From an uncultured Ruminiclostridium sp. (GTDB lineage: Bacteria; Bacillota; Clostridia; Oscillospirales; Ruminococcaceae): DNA of 64,000 bases. The stretch lies in contig CAKSTB010000011.1 of assembly GCA_934490165.1 (NCBI GenBank), forward strand, positions 1-64,000, given 5' to 3'. The position numbers were made by a program, and so were the translations under genes. A model generated the notes under the pieces. It saw only the letters and a list, made by a program, of their open reading frames with translations. It was not told where the DNA came from and did no database searches. How positions within the stretch are numbered: the first letter of the stretch is position 1; each line of letters opens with the position of its first letter. This document shows, piece by piece, positions 34,201-41,704 of this stretch.

Positions 34201-34366
34201 CGATTACCCGGAACCGACTATATCGGTCTGTGGCATAAAGTTGGAAAAAGGTAATAAGCCGACTGACTGGACTCCTGCACCTGAGGACGCAGAGCGCAGA
34301 ATAACGAGCCTTGAGGCGAGAGTGGCGGCGCTCGAAGCGGCGGCGGTATCGGGAGGTGAGGTATAA
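31295..34366 (+). CDS. Tail fibre/receptor-binding protein with SHAEG and 43-residue repeats
   Basis: The 1023-residue product has an N-terminal tail-attachment region (about 1-400), a block of six or more HAEG-containing beta-roll repeats (about 445-530) like YadA-type heads, a hinge (VVGNGWNS), then tandem 43-residue fibre repeats with KSHTHTKSQITDFP (about 715-810), a carbohydrate-binding-like C-terminal module, and a final coiled coil (ITSLEARVAALEA). It most likely recognises the host surface. ATG 31295 follows AAGAGGTGA. Confidence 0.87.
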   Translation: MLDVSAAYTAAIKDKNRTDRITGTIKLCDGETINITDDIIVNNSVTLKEQLVSGDTFEIGTFYTNQLDITVYDDNFLTRSYANARISPKYEIQLADGTWESVPLGIFTVDNSLTKRKGSIHKLTAFDDSTKFDVDISAYSGGKKTVQQHIKELAADVGITLATTDFSSYPNYDLTVDSGSSTAIQTYRDLIEWCCALMAASGRINRYGKLEIVKLKEKTKTVDGTLVYDADYTVEGYERTGTEFFDLRALTKYFSTTFDGEQYVYKNSAMITASDIAARNATMFIPENPLLQSVSDRTAAFEACADAINIALRRVEFSFNGNPAIECFDTLCGNGGKIDVNRTIAFFPTSLVWKYRGAHKVSCAFAELTDEATASVSEMATFAAAVANKSPLCTKNKTDKRIDDVAKRANGVGKFTNADKNCEIFNDYENNTASSYYAHAEGYKTTANAPYSHAEGSNTVASNPSCHAEGTDSVASGQSSHAEGENCRATGSYSHAEGHYTVASGISSHASGWGTVAGDETFAIGRWNKTSKGLFVVGNGWNSSSDESDARRSDALVLDTMGNLHIAGKLTADGGVDSSSDGGGSSGYTLPVATADTLGGVIIGDNLLVSESGIIAADLSECVKSDEIADWAKAENKPAYTAEEIGLGNVDNTADADKPISSAMQTALDGKADVSHKHTISDITDMPASLPASGGNADTVDGKHASDFAVAGHTHTAAEIGAAAKSHTHTKSQITDFPTLGTAAGKNIDYFATASHKHTAAEIGAAAKSHTHTKSQITDFPTLGTAAGKNIDYFATASHKHTAAEIGAATAANITAAVNAVSIGGRNIVTGSETLTIGTGKRAKGHWRTSGSSGNGEILGTFRESMPSCGEITAISIDCYTLGAEYGITQDNVPLDKDSYYTLSCWVRSGSSNNARCALQPFWKSSTDSGGRKYFVVGPSWTRLSFTSTKKPAATGNYSAGYVLAVPNDDYPEPTISVCGIKLEKGNKPTDWTPAPEDAERRITSLEARVAALEAAAVSGGEV
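33441..33720 (+). repeat. 129-bp near-perfect tandem repeat in tail fibre gene
   Basis: CAGCGGCTGAGATAGG recurs at 33441, 33570 and 33699, a period of 129 bp (43 codons), with the intervening sequence almost identical. Copy number could change by slippage without breaking the frame. Confidence 0.9.
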
Positions 34367-34593
34367 TGCTGGACTTTGGGAAATGGATCGTCGAGGTCGC
34401 GGTAAACGGCGTGAAGAGCGGTAGCTTTGACAGAGCATGGGCGGCTATGCAGCTTGGTAACCATTACAGCCGCGACAGAATTACGGCGGAGGATATTGCG
34501 AGGTTTGATACAGCGATTGATGAGTTTGAGGCGGAGATGAAGGCAGAAGAAGAAATCGGTGTAGAACCGGTTGAAATAGCAGATGCCGAATAA
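34366..34593 (+). CDS. Small acidic protein between tail fibre and holin
   Basis: A 75-residue protein starting in a TAATG overlap with the fibre gene. It has an amphipathic front and an acidic helical tail (DEFEAEMKAEEEIG). It may be an XkdX-like or fibre-chaperone protein, but I see no family motif. Confidence 0.6.
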   Translation: MLDFGKWIVEVAVNGVKSGSFDRAWAAMQLGNHYSRDRITAEDIARFDTAIDEFEAEMKAEEEIGVEPVEIADAE

Positions 34594-34613
34594 TCGGCAG
34601 AAAGGACGAAAAA

Positions 34614-35027
34614 ATGAGCAAGATACAGATAATTATTGACAGCATAGCAGGTGCTGTCGGAGCGGTGCTGGGCTTTATGTACGGCGAGGTGAACGGGCTG
34701 TTCTGGGCACTTATAGCTTTTATGGCACTGGATTATATCACGGGCGTGATTGTGGCCGTAATCGAAAAGCGTTTATCATCGGAAGTCGGTTTCAGAGGTC
34801 TGGCAAAGAAATTTCTGATACTGGTATTTGTTGCGGTCGGCCACATCGCCGATACATACATACTCGGCGGAACGCCTGCCGCAATGTCAGCCGTGATGTT
34901 GTTCTACATCGCAAATGAGGGTATCAGCATAATCGAGAATGCCGCCGCACTGGGGCTTCCGGTGCCGAAAAAATTAACCAATATAATGGAGCAAATCAAA
35001 AATAAGAGCGAAAGCGAGGAAAAATAA
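34614..35027 (+). CDS. Phage holin (holin_4_1/TcdE-like)
   Basis: The 137-residue product has membrane segments around 12-25, 30-55 and 68-85, the conserved ALDYITGV motif, and a charged C-terminus. Such holins open the membrane at a set time so that the amidase encoded next can reach the wall. GAAAGGACG precedes the ATG. Confidence 0.92.
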   Translation: MSKIQIIIDSIAGAVGAVLGFMYGEVNGLFWALIAFMALDYITGVIVAVIEKRLSSEVGFRGLAKKFLILVFVAVGHIADTYILGGTPAAMSAVMLFYIANEGISIIENAAALGLPVPKKLTNIMEQIKNKSESEEK

Positions 35028-35028
35028 T

Positions 35029-35937
35029 ATGAGCAATAGTCCGTTAATTAGTTACACGAGGATAAGTCCTCACAGAAACAGCCCCAGAAATCACAAGATA
35101 GACACTATAACAATACATTGTGTTGTAGGTCAGTGCGCGGTTGAACCGCTCGGCGAGCTCTTTCAGACGAAAGAAGCATCGTCAAACTATGGCATAGGTT
35201 ACGACGGCAAAATTGCAATGTACGTTGAGGAAAAGGACCGTTCCTGGTGTTCATCAAGTGCAAGTAATGATAACAGAGCTATCACGATAGAGTGTGCAAG
35301 CGACAGTTACGAGCCGTATGCTATCAACGATAGGGTGTACAAGTCACTGATTAAGCTCTGTGTAGATATATGCAAGAGAAACGGCATTAAAAAGCTAATG
35401 TGGAAAGCTGACAAGTCGCTCATCGGACAGGTCGACAAGCAGAACATGACCGTACACAGATGGTTTAACTCCGGCAAATCATGCCCGGGCGAGTACATAT
35501 ACAGCAGGCTCGGTAAAATTGCCGATGAGGTCAATGCTCAGCTCGGCGTGAAAAACACAACAAACGTTACACCCAAGAAGTCAAATGCCGAGATAGCTAA
35601 AGAAGTAATACGGGGCTCATGGGGTAACGGCATAGAGCGCAAGCAGAGATTGACCGCCGCAGGTTATAATTACACGGCTGTGCAGGCGGAAGTTGACAGA
35701 ATGCTCGGCAAGAAAACATCGACAGTTTCCACACCCGCTAAAATTAGTAAGGGTGACCGTGTGAAAATAAAGCAGGGGGCAACCTGGTACGGCGGAACGA
35801 AAGTCCTTACAGGCTGGTTACTAAAAAAAACCTGGATTGTCGATGAAATTGTCGGCAACAGAGCAGTGCTCGGTAAGGACACTACAGGCGTTTTCAACAT
35901 ACAGTCGCCGATAGACGTTAAGTATCTGAAAAAATAA
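35029..35937 (+). CDS. Endolysin: N-acetylmuramoyl-L-alanine amidase with Cpl-7 repeat
   Basis: The 302-residue lysin has an amidase_2 domain (about 15-170) with zinc ligands in ITIHCVVGQ and TVHRWF...CPG. A single Cpl-7-type wall-binding repeat follows (about 185-227, IAKEVIRGSWGNG). The last 65 residues form an SH3-like module (GDRVKIKQGATWYGG). It cuts the amide bond between glycan and peptide. It starts two bases after the holin stop. Confidence 0.92.
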   Translation: MSNSPLISYTRISPHRNSPRNHKIDTITIHCVVGQCAVEPLGELFQTKEASSNYGIGYDGKIAMYVEEKDRSWCSSSASNDNRAITIECASDSYEPYAINDRVYKSLIKLCVDICKRNGIKKLMWKADKSLIGQVDKQNMTVHRWFNSGKSCPGEYIYSRLGKIADEVNAQLGVKNTTNVTPKKSNAEIAKEVIRGSWGNGIERKQRLTAAGYNYTAVQAEVDRMLGKKTSTVSTPAKISKGDRVKIKQGATWYGGTKVLTGWLLKKTWIVDEIVGNRAVLGKDTTGVFNIQSPIDVKYLKK

Positions 35938-35948
35938 GTATAATAGTT

Positions 35949-35990
35949 ATCCCCCGGCGGAGCGATAAGGCTCTGTCGGGGGATTTTTTG
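35949..35990 (+). terminator. Terminator of the late operon
   Basis: CCCCCGGCGGAGC pairs with GCTCTGTCGGGGG around GATAAG, followed by ATTTTTTG. Confidence 0.88.
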
Positions 35991-36020
35991 TTGGATTTTA
36001 TAGATAGTTAGGAAGCTAAC

Positions 36021-36055
36021 TTGACACCGATTTGACACCCTATTAGGGTGTCAAA
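36021..36055. promoter_or_regulatory. Integrase arm-type sites, right
   Basis: TTGACACCGA (36021) and TTGACACCCTAT (36032-36043) are followed by the inverted AGGGTGTCAA (36045-36054). These match the left arm repeats. Confidence 0.7.
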
Positions 36056-36097
36056 CTGCCCCAAAATGCACCAAATCAGACGCATTTCAAGAAAACA

Positions 36098-36144
36098 AAA
36101 ACGCTCGATAAATGGCTTGGTTAAGCCATTTATCGAGCGTTTTA
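36098..36144 (-). terminator. Phage-borne terminator for the restored tRNA-Leu
   Basis: A perfect 21-bp inverted repeat with loop GGTT begins 14 bases beyond the CCA end of tRNA-Leu. On the minus strand it is followed by TTTTTGTTTTCTT. Confidence 0.8.
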
Positions 36145-36157
36145 CAAATATTGTAGC

Positions 36158-36240
<83 letters not shown>

Positions 36241-36248
36241 ATATAAAA

Positions 36249-36272
36249 ACGACGCTGAATGCTCAGCGTCGT
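36249..36272 (-). terminator. Hairpin between tRNA-Ser and tRNA-Leu
   Basis: ACGACGCTGA pairs with TCAGCGTCGT around a 4-base loop, with a minus-strand TTTTTAT tail, so tRNA-Ser may end here. Confidence 0.7.
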
Positions 36273-36273
36273 G

Positions 36274-36365
36274 TGGCGGAAAGAGAGGGATTCGAACCCT
36301 CGAACGGGTATTAGCCGTTACACGATTTCCAATCGTGCGCCTTAGACCAGCTCAGCCATCTTTCC
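36274..36365 (-). tRNA. tRNA-Ser(GGA)
   Basis: The minus strand folds with acceptor GGAAAGA/TCTTTCC, anticodon loop TTGGAAA (GGA), a long variable arm and an encoded CCA end. Confidence 0.95.
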
Positions 36366-36442
36366 ACGACTTAAATATTTTATCATATTTTAGTTGCATT
36401 GTCAAGAACTTTTTGAAAAAAGTTCTTCAGAGTAAATTCCCA

Positions 36443-36583
36443 AAGTAAGCTCCACAGTGGAAATTTGAGTGGAACTTACTTTAATAAGAAAAGTATGGCA
36501 ATATTTAGTGTGGGGAGGAGGTCACCCGGAATGAAACGTGAATTATCCGTGAAAGTTGCGTTGTGTAGCTTACTCGGATAATT
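36443..36583 (+). other. Structured intergenic region with a 16-codon sORF
   Basis: The 350-base gap between tRNA-Ser and the next gene holds an imperfect hairpin (AAGTAAG...CTTACTT, 36444-36482) and a short frame 36531-36581 (ATG to TAA, 16 residues) with GGGGAGGAGG nine bases before it. AATTATCCG (36541-36549) and CGGATAATT (36575-36583) are inverted within it. It resembles a regulatory leader but is followed by a separate promoter. Confidence 0.35.
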
Positions 36584-36623
36584 ACATACTTTATCTTTTT
36601 ACAAAAAATTGTGCTTTTTCCTC

Positions 36624-36652
36624 TTGACAAGCACTATATGTTGTGGTATAAT
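36624..36652 (+). promoter_or_regulatory. Promoter of the NrdD-like gene
   Basis: TTGACA and TATAAT with a 17-bp spacer, a consensus sigma-A promoter. Confidence 0.88.
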
Positions 36653-36716
36653 TTAAAAACAACAAACGAATGTACTTACTGCTTTTATATACAGTAAATT
36701 TGAAAGGAAGATTGTT

Positions 36717-37019
36717 ATGGTAAAAGTAAATGTAAAGAACGGCACGCTTGATCAGAAAGAGATCGATGCCTATGTTCAGTATGCGATTGAGGCTAATCCC
36801 GGTAAGCTTGTAACAGAGCTTGATATAAATCTTGACGGTGATTACGCGGATTTAACATATCATTTCGGCGAAATTCCGTTTGATCGTATCCGCCGTATCA
36901 CAGGATATCTTGTTGGTACTCTTGACAGATTTAACAACGCCAAGAAGGCAGAGGTTCAGGACAGAGTAAAACACAGCCTCGCTCCCGAAGAGGAAGAGGA
37001 TATTTACGTCACTGCTTAA
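36717..37019 (+). CDS. Stand-alone NrdD-type glycyl-radical domain protein
   Basis: The 100-residue product ends with RRITGYLVGTLDRFNNAKK and DRVKHS. This resembles the C-terminal radical loop of anaerobic ribonucleotide reductase NrdD (R-V/I-x-G-Y), where the Gly carries the stable radical. The rest of NrdD, including the active-site cysteines and zinc site, is absent. It may be an autonomous spare radical domain, as YfiD/GrcA is for pyruvate formate-lyase, or a relative with another use. GAAAGGAAG precedes the ATG. Confidence 0.6.
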   Translation: MVKVNVKNGTLDQKEIDAYVQYAIEANPGKLVTELDINLDGDYADLTYHFGEIPFDRIRRITGYLVGTLDRFNNAKKAEVQDRVKHSLAPEEEEDIYVTA

Positions 37020-37064
37020 ACCGTCATTGTTCTCCAAAAAATGACAGTATATATTTAAGGCTAT

Positions 37065-37111
37065 CCGCCCATACTTTTATTGGAAAATGAAAGTATGGGC
37101 GGTGGTTTTTT
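37065..37111 (+). terminator. Terminator overlapping the sigG start region
   Basis: CCGCCCATACTTT pairs with AAAGTATGGGCGG around a 12-base loop and is followed by TGGTTTTTTG. The right arm contains the sigG ribosome site. Confidence 0.8.
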
Positions 37112-37880
37112 GTATTACAACAAGGTCGAGATAAGCGGCGTAAATACATCAAAGTTAAAGGTGCTCAAGGAGTCCGAGAAGATGGAGCTTCTGCAAAAAA
37201 TGCGTGACGGAGATCCTAATGCCAGAGAAGAGCTTATAAACGGCAATCTCCGCCTTGTACTCAGCGTGATACAGCGTTTTTCCGGCAGAGGAGAAAACCC
37301 AGATGACCTGTTTCAGGTCGGATGCATAGGTCTTATGAAAGCAATTGACAATTTTTGCCCGGATTTTAATGTCAGATTTAGTACGTATGCTGTGCCAATG
37401 ATTACCGGCGAATTGCGCCGCTATTTACGCGATTCAGGTTCGATCCGTGTCAGCCGTTCTATGCGTGATCTGGCATATAAAGCGATGCAGGCGCGTGAAA
37501 AGCTTACAACCGAGCATTCAAAAGAGCCGACAATTGAGCAGATCGCAAAGGAAATCGACGCAAAACGCGAAGACGTTGTAATCGCTCTTGAAGCCGTCAG
37601 CGACCCGATATCGCTGTATGAACCGGTATTCTCCGAATCGGGCGACACGATATATATGATGGATCAGATAGGCGATAATAACGATGATAAAAACTGGCTT
37701 GATGAAATTGCACTGAAAGAAGCGATAATCGGGCTTGACGACAGGGAAAAAAATATACTCAAGCTCCGCTTTTTCCGCGGAAAAACTCAAGTAGAGGTCG
37801 CACAGGAAATAGGCATCAGCCAGGCGCAGGTATCAAGGCTCGAAAAAGGCGCGCTCGGTAAAATAAAAAAAGCGTTATAA
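37110..37880 (+). CDS. sigG: Forespore sigma factor SigG
   Basis: The 256-residue product matches sigma-G from end to end: NKVEISGVNTSKL at the N-terminus, region 2 with NLRLVLSVIQRF and DDLFQVGCIGLMKAID, FSTYAVPMITGE, and region 4 with KTQVEVAQEIGISQAQVSR. It directs late forespore transcription. The TTG at 37110 aligns with the start of known SigG proteins; earlier in-frame starts fall in the terminator loop and lack a ribosome site. Confidence 0.93.
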   Translation: MYYNKVEISGVNTSKLKVLKESEKMELLQKMRDGDPNAREELINGNLRLVLSVIQRFSGRGENPDDLFQVGCIGLMKAIDNFCPDFNVRFSTYAVPMITGELRRYLRDSGSIRVSRSMRDLAYKAMQAREKLTTEHSKEPTIEQIAKEIDAKREDVVIALEAVSDPISLYEPVFSESGDTIYMMDQIGDNNDDKNWLDEIALKEAIIGLDDREKNILKLRFFRGKTQVEVAQEIGISQAQVSRLEKGALGKIKKAL

Positions 37881-37902
37881 CTTTGAAATCACATATTTCT
37901 GC

Positions 37903-37931
37903 TTGACTTATACAGTATATTGTGGTATACT
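37903..37931 (+). promoter_or_regulatory. Promoter of 37967-38494
   Basis: TTGACT and TATACT with a 17-bp spacer. Confidence 0.75.
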
Positions 37932-37966
37932 AACTGCAATATTAAATTAAGGATAATAGCAGAAAT

Positions 37967-38494
37967 ATGAAACGCTTTCTTTTACTCATACCGGTGATGA
38001 TTCAGCCATATATTTTACTGTTTGCTCTCTACTCCATATTTATAAATCAATATATTGTAGAGCGTTTTTTCGGCGGTAATGGGCTTTGGCTGTTATTTGT
38101 GATATTTGTGACAATTGTCATTTCGTTTATATGCACGCTTGTGTATATGCCGTTTTGCCTTGCAAAGGGGTGGGGAGCAAGACAGACAGCCTTTTTCAAT
38201 ATGCTTATAAAGCTTGTTCAGATACCGGCATATCTTGCTATATTTGTGCTTGGTGTATTATTTTTCCTTACAATTTTCACTTATGCTTTTTCTGTTTTTT
38301 TCGTGCTGTTCGATTGTATAACGATATTCCTTACAGGACTTGTCGGATTAACGGCAAATCTCAGGGTTTATAAGGAACGTAAGTGTTCCGGAAGCTTTGC
38401 GGCTTTGAATTCTGTATGTCAGTTTGTTTTTTGTATAGATGTTATAAGCGCTGTTATTGTTTATATATGTTCAAGAAAAGAGCCTGTGCAGTGA
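37967..38494 (+). CDS. Hypothetical membrane protein
   Basis: A 175-residue hydrophobic protein with four predicted membrane segments (about 5-25, 40-65, 85-115 and 145-168) and short charged loops. No family is recognised. It has its own promoter and lies between sigG and the sigG fragment. A weak GGATAA lies before the ATG. Confidence 0.6.
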   Translation: MKRFLLLIPVMIQPYILLFALYSIFINQYIVERFFGGNGLWLLFVIFVTIVISFICTLVYMPFCLAKGWGARQTAFFNMLIKLVQIPAYLAIFVLGVLFFLTIFTYAFSVFFVLFDCITIFLTGLVGLTANLRVYKERKCSGSFAALNSVCQFVFCIDVISAVIVYICSRKEPVQ

Positions 38495-38522
38495 AATTAT
38501 ATTGAATAAAATGCTATAATTC

Positions 38523-38558
38523 AGTGTGTTGACTTGCTGTGGTTGGCACGCTTTTTTA
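38523..38558 (+). terminator. Probable terminator
   Basis: AGTGTG can pair with CACGCT, followed by TTTTTTATG. The stem is short. The remainder of 38495-38707 shows no gene. Confidence 0.35.
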
Positions 38559-38707
38559 TGCTACAAAAAAATGCTGATTATAACTATTAAAATTCGCAGA
38601 ATAAAGCGATATAGGCATACAGCAAATGAGTTTTATATAAAAAAGGTTATTTTTAGGCAACAAAAGCGCACTTTTTTGAAAAAACATAATTTTTCTATAA
38701 ACTGAAG

Positions 38708-38929
38708 ATGGATCAGATAGGCGACAATAACGATGACAGAAACCGGCTCGATGAAATAGCTTTGAAAGAGGCGATAATAGGGCTTGATGACAGAGAAAAG
38801 AATATTCTTAAACTCCGCTTTTTCCGTGGAAAAACACAGGTAGAAGTAGCTCAGGAAATAGGTATCAGCCAGGCGCAGGTATCAAGGCTCGAAAAAGGTG
38901 CGCTCGGTAAAATAAAAAAAGCGTTATAA
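38708..38929 (+). CDS. Stand-alone duplicate of SigG region 4
   Basis: A 73-residue frame matches the C-terminal 73 residues of SigG, with only two amino-acid changes (Lys to Arg, Trp to Arg) but about 22 synonymous codon changes, concentrated in the first two thirds. It includes the full -35-recognition helix-turn-helix. Such a pattern indicates selection on the protein or gene conversion from sigG. The ribosome site is poor (CTGAAG), so expression is uncertain. It could compete with or modulate sigma-G, or be a preserved remnant. Confidence 0.6.
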   Translation: MDQIGDNNDDRNRLDEIALKEAIIGLDDREKNILKLRFFRGKTQVEVAQEIGISQAQVSRLEKGALGKIKKAL

Positions 38930-38989
38930 ACTAAAAATTTCAAACATATTGACTTGTGCAATTACGCATAGTATGTTTTATTATAAAAC

Positions 38990-39029
38990 AAGCGTGTGTT
39001 GACCGTGAAGGTTGACAAGCGCTTTTTTG
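38990..39029 (+). terminator. Possible terminator
   Basis: AAGCG pairs with CGCTT across a 25-base loop, followed by TTTTG. Weak. Confidence 0.3.
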
Positions 39030-39039
39030 TTTACATTTA

Positions 39040-39068
39040 TTGAAAACCCACCTTTTATATGTTATACT
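39040..39068 (+). promoter_or_regulatory. Promoter of the signalling operon
   Basis: TTGAAA and TATACT with a 17-bp spacer, 19 bases before the start codon of the first gene. Confidence 0.7.
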
Positions 39069-39086
39069 GAAAACAGGGGTGAGCGT

Positions 39087-40754
39087 ATGAAACGTAAAAT
39101 AAACAGAAATACGATATTGAATATTGCAATCGTTGTACTTGCCGTAATATGTGCGGCACTGTGTCGGTGCCTTGACAGACTTGCCGAAATTCCTGTATTA
39201 CGGATCTGCAGAAGCTTAATATACATCGTATTGTTTTTGTGGTGGGGAGTTACGCTAAGAAAGCGTATAGTGCAGGTGCAGGCAAAGCGGTTTATGACAG
39301 CCATTTCGTTTCTTATAGTTTTTTGGGTACTGGTCAGAACCGTAAAATTCATTTTTGTTGAAAACCCTACAGTTATCCGCTTGCTGTGGTATTCTTACTA
39401 TATACCTATGATATTTATTCCCGTGCTTTCGCTTTTAGTTACTCTTTCATTGGAAAAATCGGAAAATTATCGAATATCCGGAGTTAAGATATTGTTGCTT
39501 TCATTTTCTGCTGTACTGGTTGCAACAGTGCTTACAAACGATTATCATTGCTTCGTTTTCAAGTTCCCGGAAAATGTACAGGTGTGGAGCGACAGTGATT
39601 ACAGTTATTCGTTCGGATACTGCATTATTGCTATTTTTATACTTTTCTGCACGGTCAGCGCTCTTGCGGTGTTGATATACAAATGCCGCATACCAAAGAC
39701 GAAAAAAATGATCGTTTTGCCTGTCATTCCCGTAGCTCTGATGGTAATATACAGTGTTTTATATGCCTGCGGTGCAATATCAAGCGGCACGATATTGCAT
39801 AAGATCTCGGGTGATATGACGATTACAGTAAGTCTGCTGATAATGCTTACATTTGAATGTTGTATTTACAGTGGGTTGATTCGTTCCAATACGCATTATA
39901 TCGAATTGTTATGTCCGTGTACGCTTCAGACGCTGATAACCGATGACGATTACAATGTTTTGCTGGCATCGGACTGTGCGGAAATGTTGTCCGAAGAGGA
40001 GATGAGGTCTGCGGAAAAAATGCCGGTAACAATAAGCCGCGGTAAACGCCTTTCATCAACAAAGATCAAAGGGGGTCATGTCCTTTGGTTTGATGATCTG
40101 TCAGAACTTGAGGAGATCAACGAAAAGCTGGCTGAAATGAAAGATGATCTGAAGGAGGAATATGATCTTTTATGTGAAGAATACGAGCTTAAGAACAGAG
40201 AAGCCCATATTCTTGAAAGAGATAGGATATACGACCGAATACAGAAAGATACCGCAGGTCAGATAAAAGCTCTGAACAGTCTTATTGACAGATTTGAATT
40301 GGAAGAAAATGAAAATGAGCGTAAAAAGCTACTTGGCAGAATGGTGATAATAGGCGCATATCTGAAACGAAGAAATAATCTTATATTCCTCTCCGAAAAA
40401 TCCGATATGATAAGCGAAAAAGAGCTTTATCTTGCATTTCGCGAACTGATTGACAACCTTGAATTGTATGGCGTTACCTGCGGGCTTGATATAAAAGCGG
40501 ATACTCCTTTGCCATCGTGTACAATCACTGAAATGTTTGATACTTTTGAGAAAATTCTGGAGCTGTCGCTTGAAAGCATAACTGCAGTCAACGTTGTTAT
40601 AAACCGTAGCGCAAACGCTTGTAAAATGACTGTAATATCCGATGCCGTATCCGATCTGAGCATATTAAACGGCAGCAGGATAAGTGCAGTGCGCGATGAT
40701 GACGGAGAGTGGCAGATAACATATACCGGGGAGGTGGAAAAATGTTTGACATAG
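39087..40754 (+). CDS. 7TM sensor with degenerate histidine-kinase core
   Basis: The 555-residue product has about seven N-terminal membrane helices (10-235), a linker coiled coil (about 340-385), and a kinase-like C-terminus. The phospho-acceptor region reads RIYDRIQKDTAGQ, without the expected His, and the ATP-binding N-box is not conserved. I infer a sensor that does not phosphorylate itself and passes its signal to the kinase encoded next. ATG 39087 follows GGGGTGAG. It overlaps the next gene by 13 bases. Confidence 0.72.
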   Translation: MKRKINRNTILNIAIVVLAVICAALCRCLDRLAEIPVLRICRSLIYIVLFLWWGVTLRKRIVQVQAKRFMTAISFLIVFWVLVRTVKFIFVENPTVIRLLWYSYYIPMIFIPVLSLLVTLSLEKSENYRISGVKILLLSFSAVLVATVLTNDYHCFVFKFPENVQVWSDSDYSYSFGYCIIAIFILFCTVSALAVLIYKCRIPKTKKMIVLPVIPVALMVIYSVLYACGAISSGTILHKISGDMTITVSLLIMLTFECCIYSGLIRSNTHYIELLCPCTLQTLITDDDYNVLLASDCAEMLSEEEMRSAEKMPVTISRGKRLSSTKIKGGHVLWFDDLSELEEINEKLAEMKDDLKEEYDLLCEEYELKNREAHILERDRIYDRIQKDTAGQIKALNSLIDRFELEENENERKKLLGRMVIIGAYLKRRNNLIFLSEKSDMISEKELYLAFRELIDNLELYGVTCGLDIKADTPLPSCTITEMFDTFEKILELSLESITAVNVVINRSANACKMTVISDAVSDLSILNGSRISAVRDDDGEWQITYTGEVEKCLT

Positions 40755-41704
40755 GCAGAAAATTCAGGCTCAGAAGAGCTGTAAAAGAAGCATTCGATAA
40801 TCTCCCTATCGGTATATGCTTTTTTGACAGAAACGGTATGGTTACATTATGTAATACACAGATGAATAAGCTTGTGTATGAGATCAGCGGGAACGATATC
40901 CGATATATAGACGACATATTTAATTTGCTCGGTGAAGATAGAAGCTCGGGTGGCACAGTCATTATGGTCGACGGTAAAGCATGGCGTTTCAGACCGGATA
41001 TCGTTATTGATAAATACGAAGACTGTTATACCCAGATAACCGCTACAGATGTAGACGAATTGTATGCATACAGGTTAAAACTCGAAGAAACAAGCAGAAA
41101 GCTCGAACGGGCGGGCGAGCGTATGAGAAAGCTGACCGAGAACATCAGAACGGTCATACGCGAGGAAGAAATACTCGGTATGAAGATCCGTGTTCATGAT
41201 GATATAGGCAGGAGCGTGATCGCGACCCGCAATTTGCTTAACAATAACCGTCCGACAAATGAGCTTGATCTTACTGTGTGGAAAAATGCGGTCAGGCTTC
41301 TTATGAGGGATAACGAAAAGAACAGCGGTACATACAGCTATGATATATCGGAACAGCTGAAAGAAACGTCTTCTGTTCTCGGGATTGAAATAAATATTAC
41401 CGGAGATATTCCCGATTTATTTTATAACAAGATATTCATCACAGCGGTCAGAGAGTGTGCGACAAATGCAGTACGTCATGCAGGCGCAGCAAAGCTTAAC
41501 GTAAAATGCAGTAAATGCGGTGGAAGACAATGGATAGCCTTGTCAAATGACGGAAGAGTTCCGGATAGTACCGTTACGGAGGGCGGCGGTCTTTCATCGC
41601 TTCGTGACAGAATTGAAAAAGGCGGCGGAACAATGAACATAAACTCATATCCGTTTTTTGAGCTTGTAATATCTTTCCCACTTAAAAAGGAGGTAGTGCT
41701 ATGA
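40742..41704 (+). CDS. Soluble PAS-type histidine kinase
   Basis: The 320-residue product has an N-terminal PAS-like domain (about 15-105, NLPIGICFFDRNG), a coiled coil, a dimerisation helix with the acceptor box VHDDIGRSV (about 157), and an ATPase domain with N-box RECATNAVRHAG and a late GGGLSSLRDR glycine box. It has no membrane segment. GGGGAGGTGG precedes ATG 40742 and it overlaps the regulator by four bases. Confidence 0.82.
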   Translation: MFDIGRKFRLRRAVKEAFDNLPIGICFFDRNGMVTLCNTQMNKLVYEISGNDIRYIDDIFNLLGEDRSSGGTVIMVDGKAWRFRPDIVIDKYEDCYTQITATDVDELYAYRLKLEETSRKLERAGERMRKLTENIRTVIREEEILGMKIRVHDDIGRSVIATRNLLNNNRPTNELDLTVWKNAVRLLMRDNEKNSGTYSYDISEQLKETSSVLGIEINITGDIPDLFYNKIFITAVRECATNAVRHAGAAKLNVKCSKCGGRQWIALSNDGRVPDSTVTEGGGLSSLRDRIEKGGGTMNINSYPFFELVISFPLKKEVVL

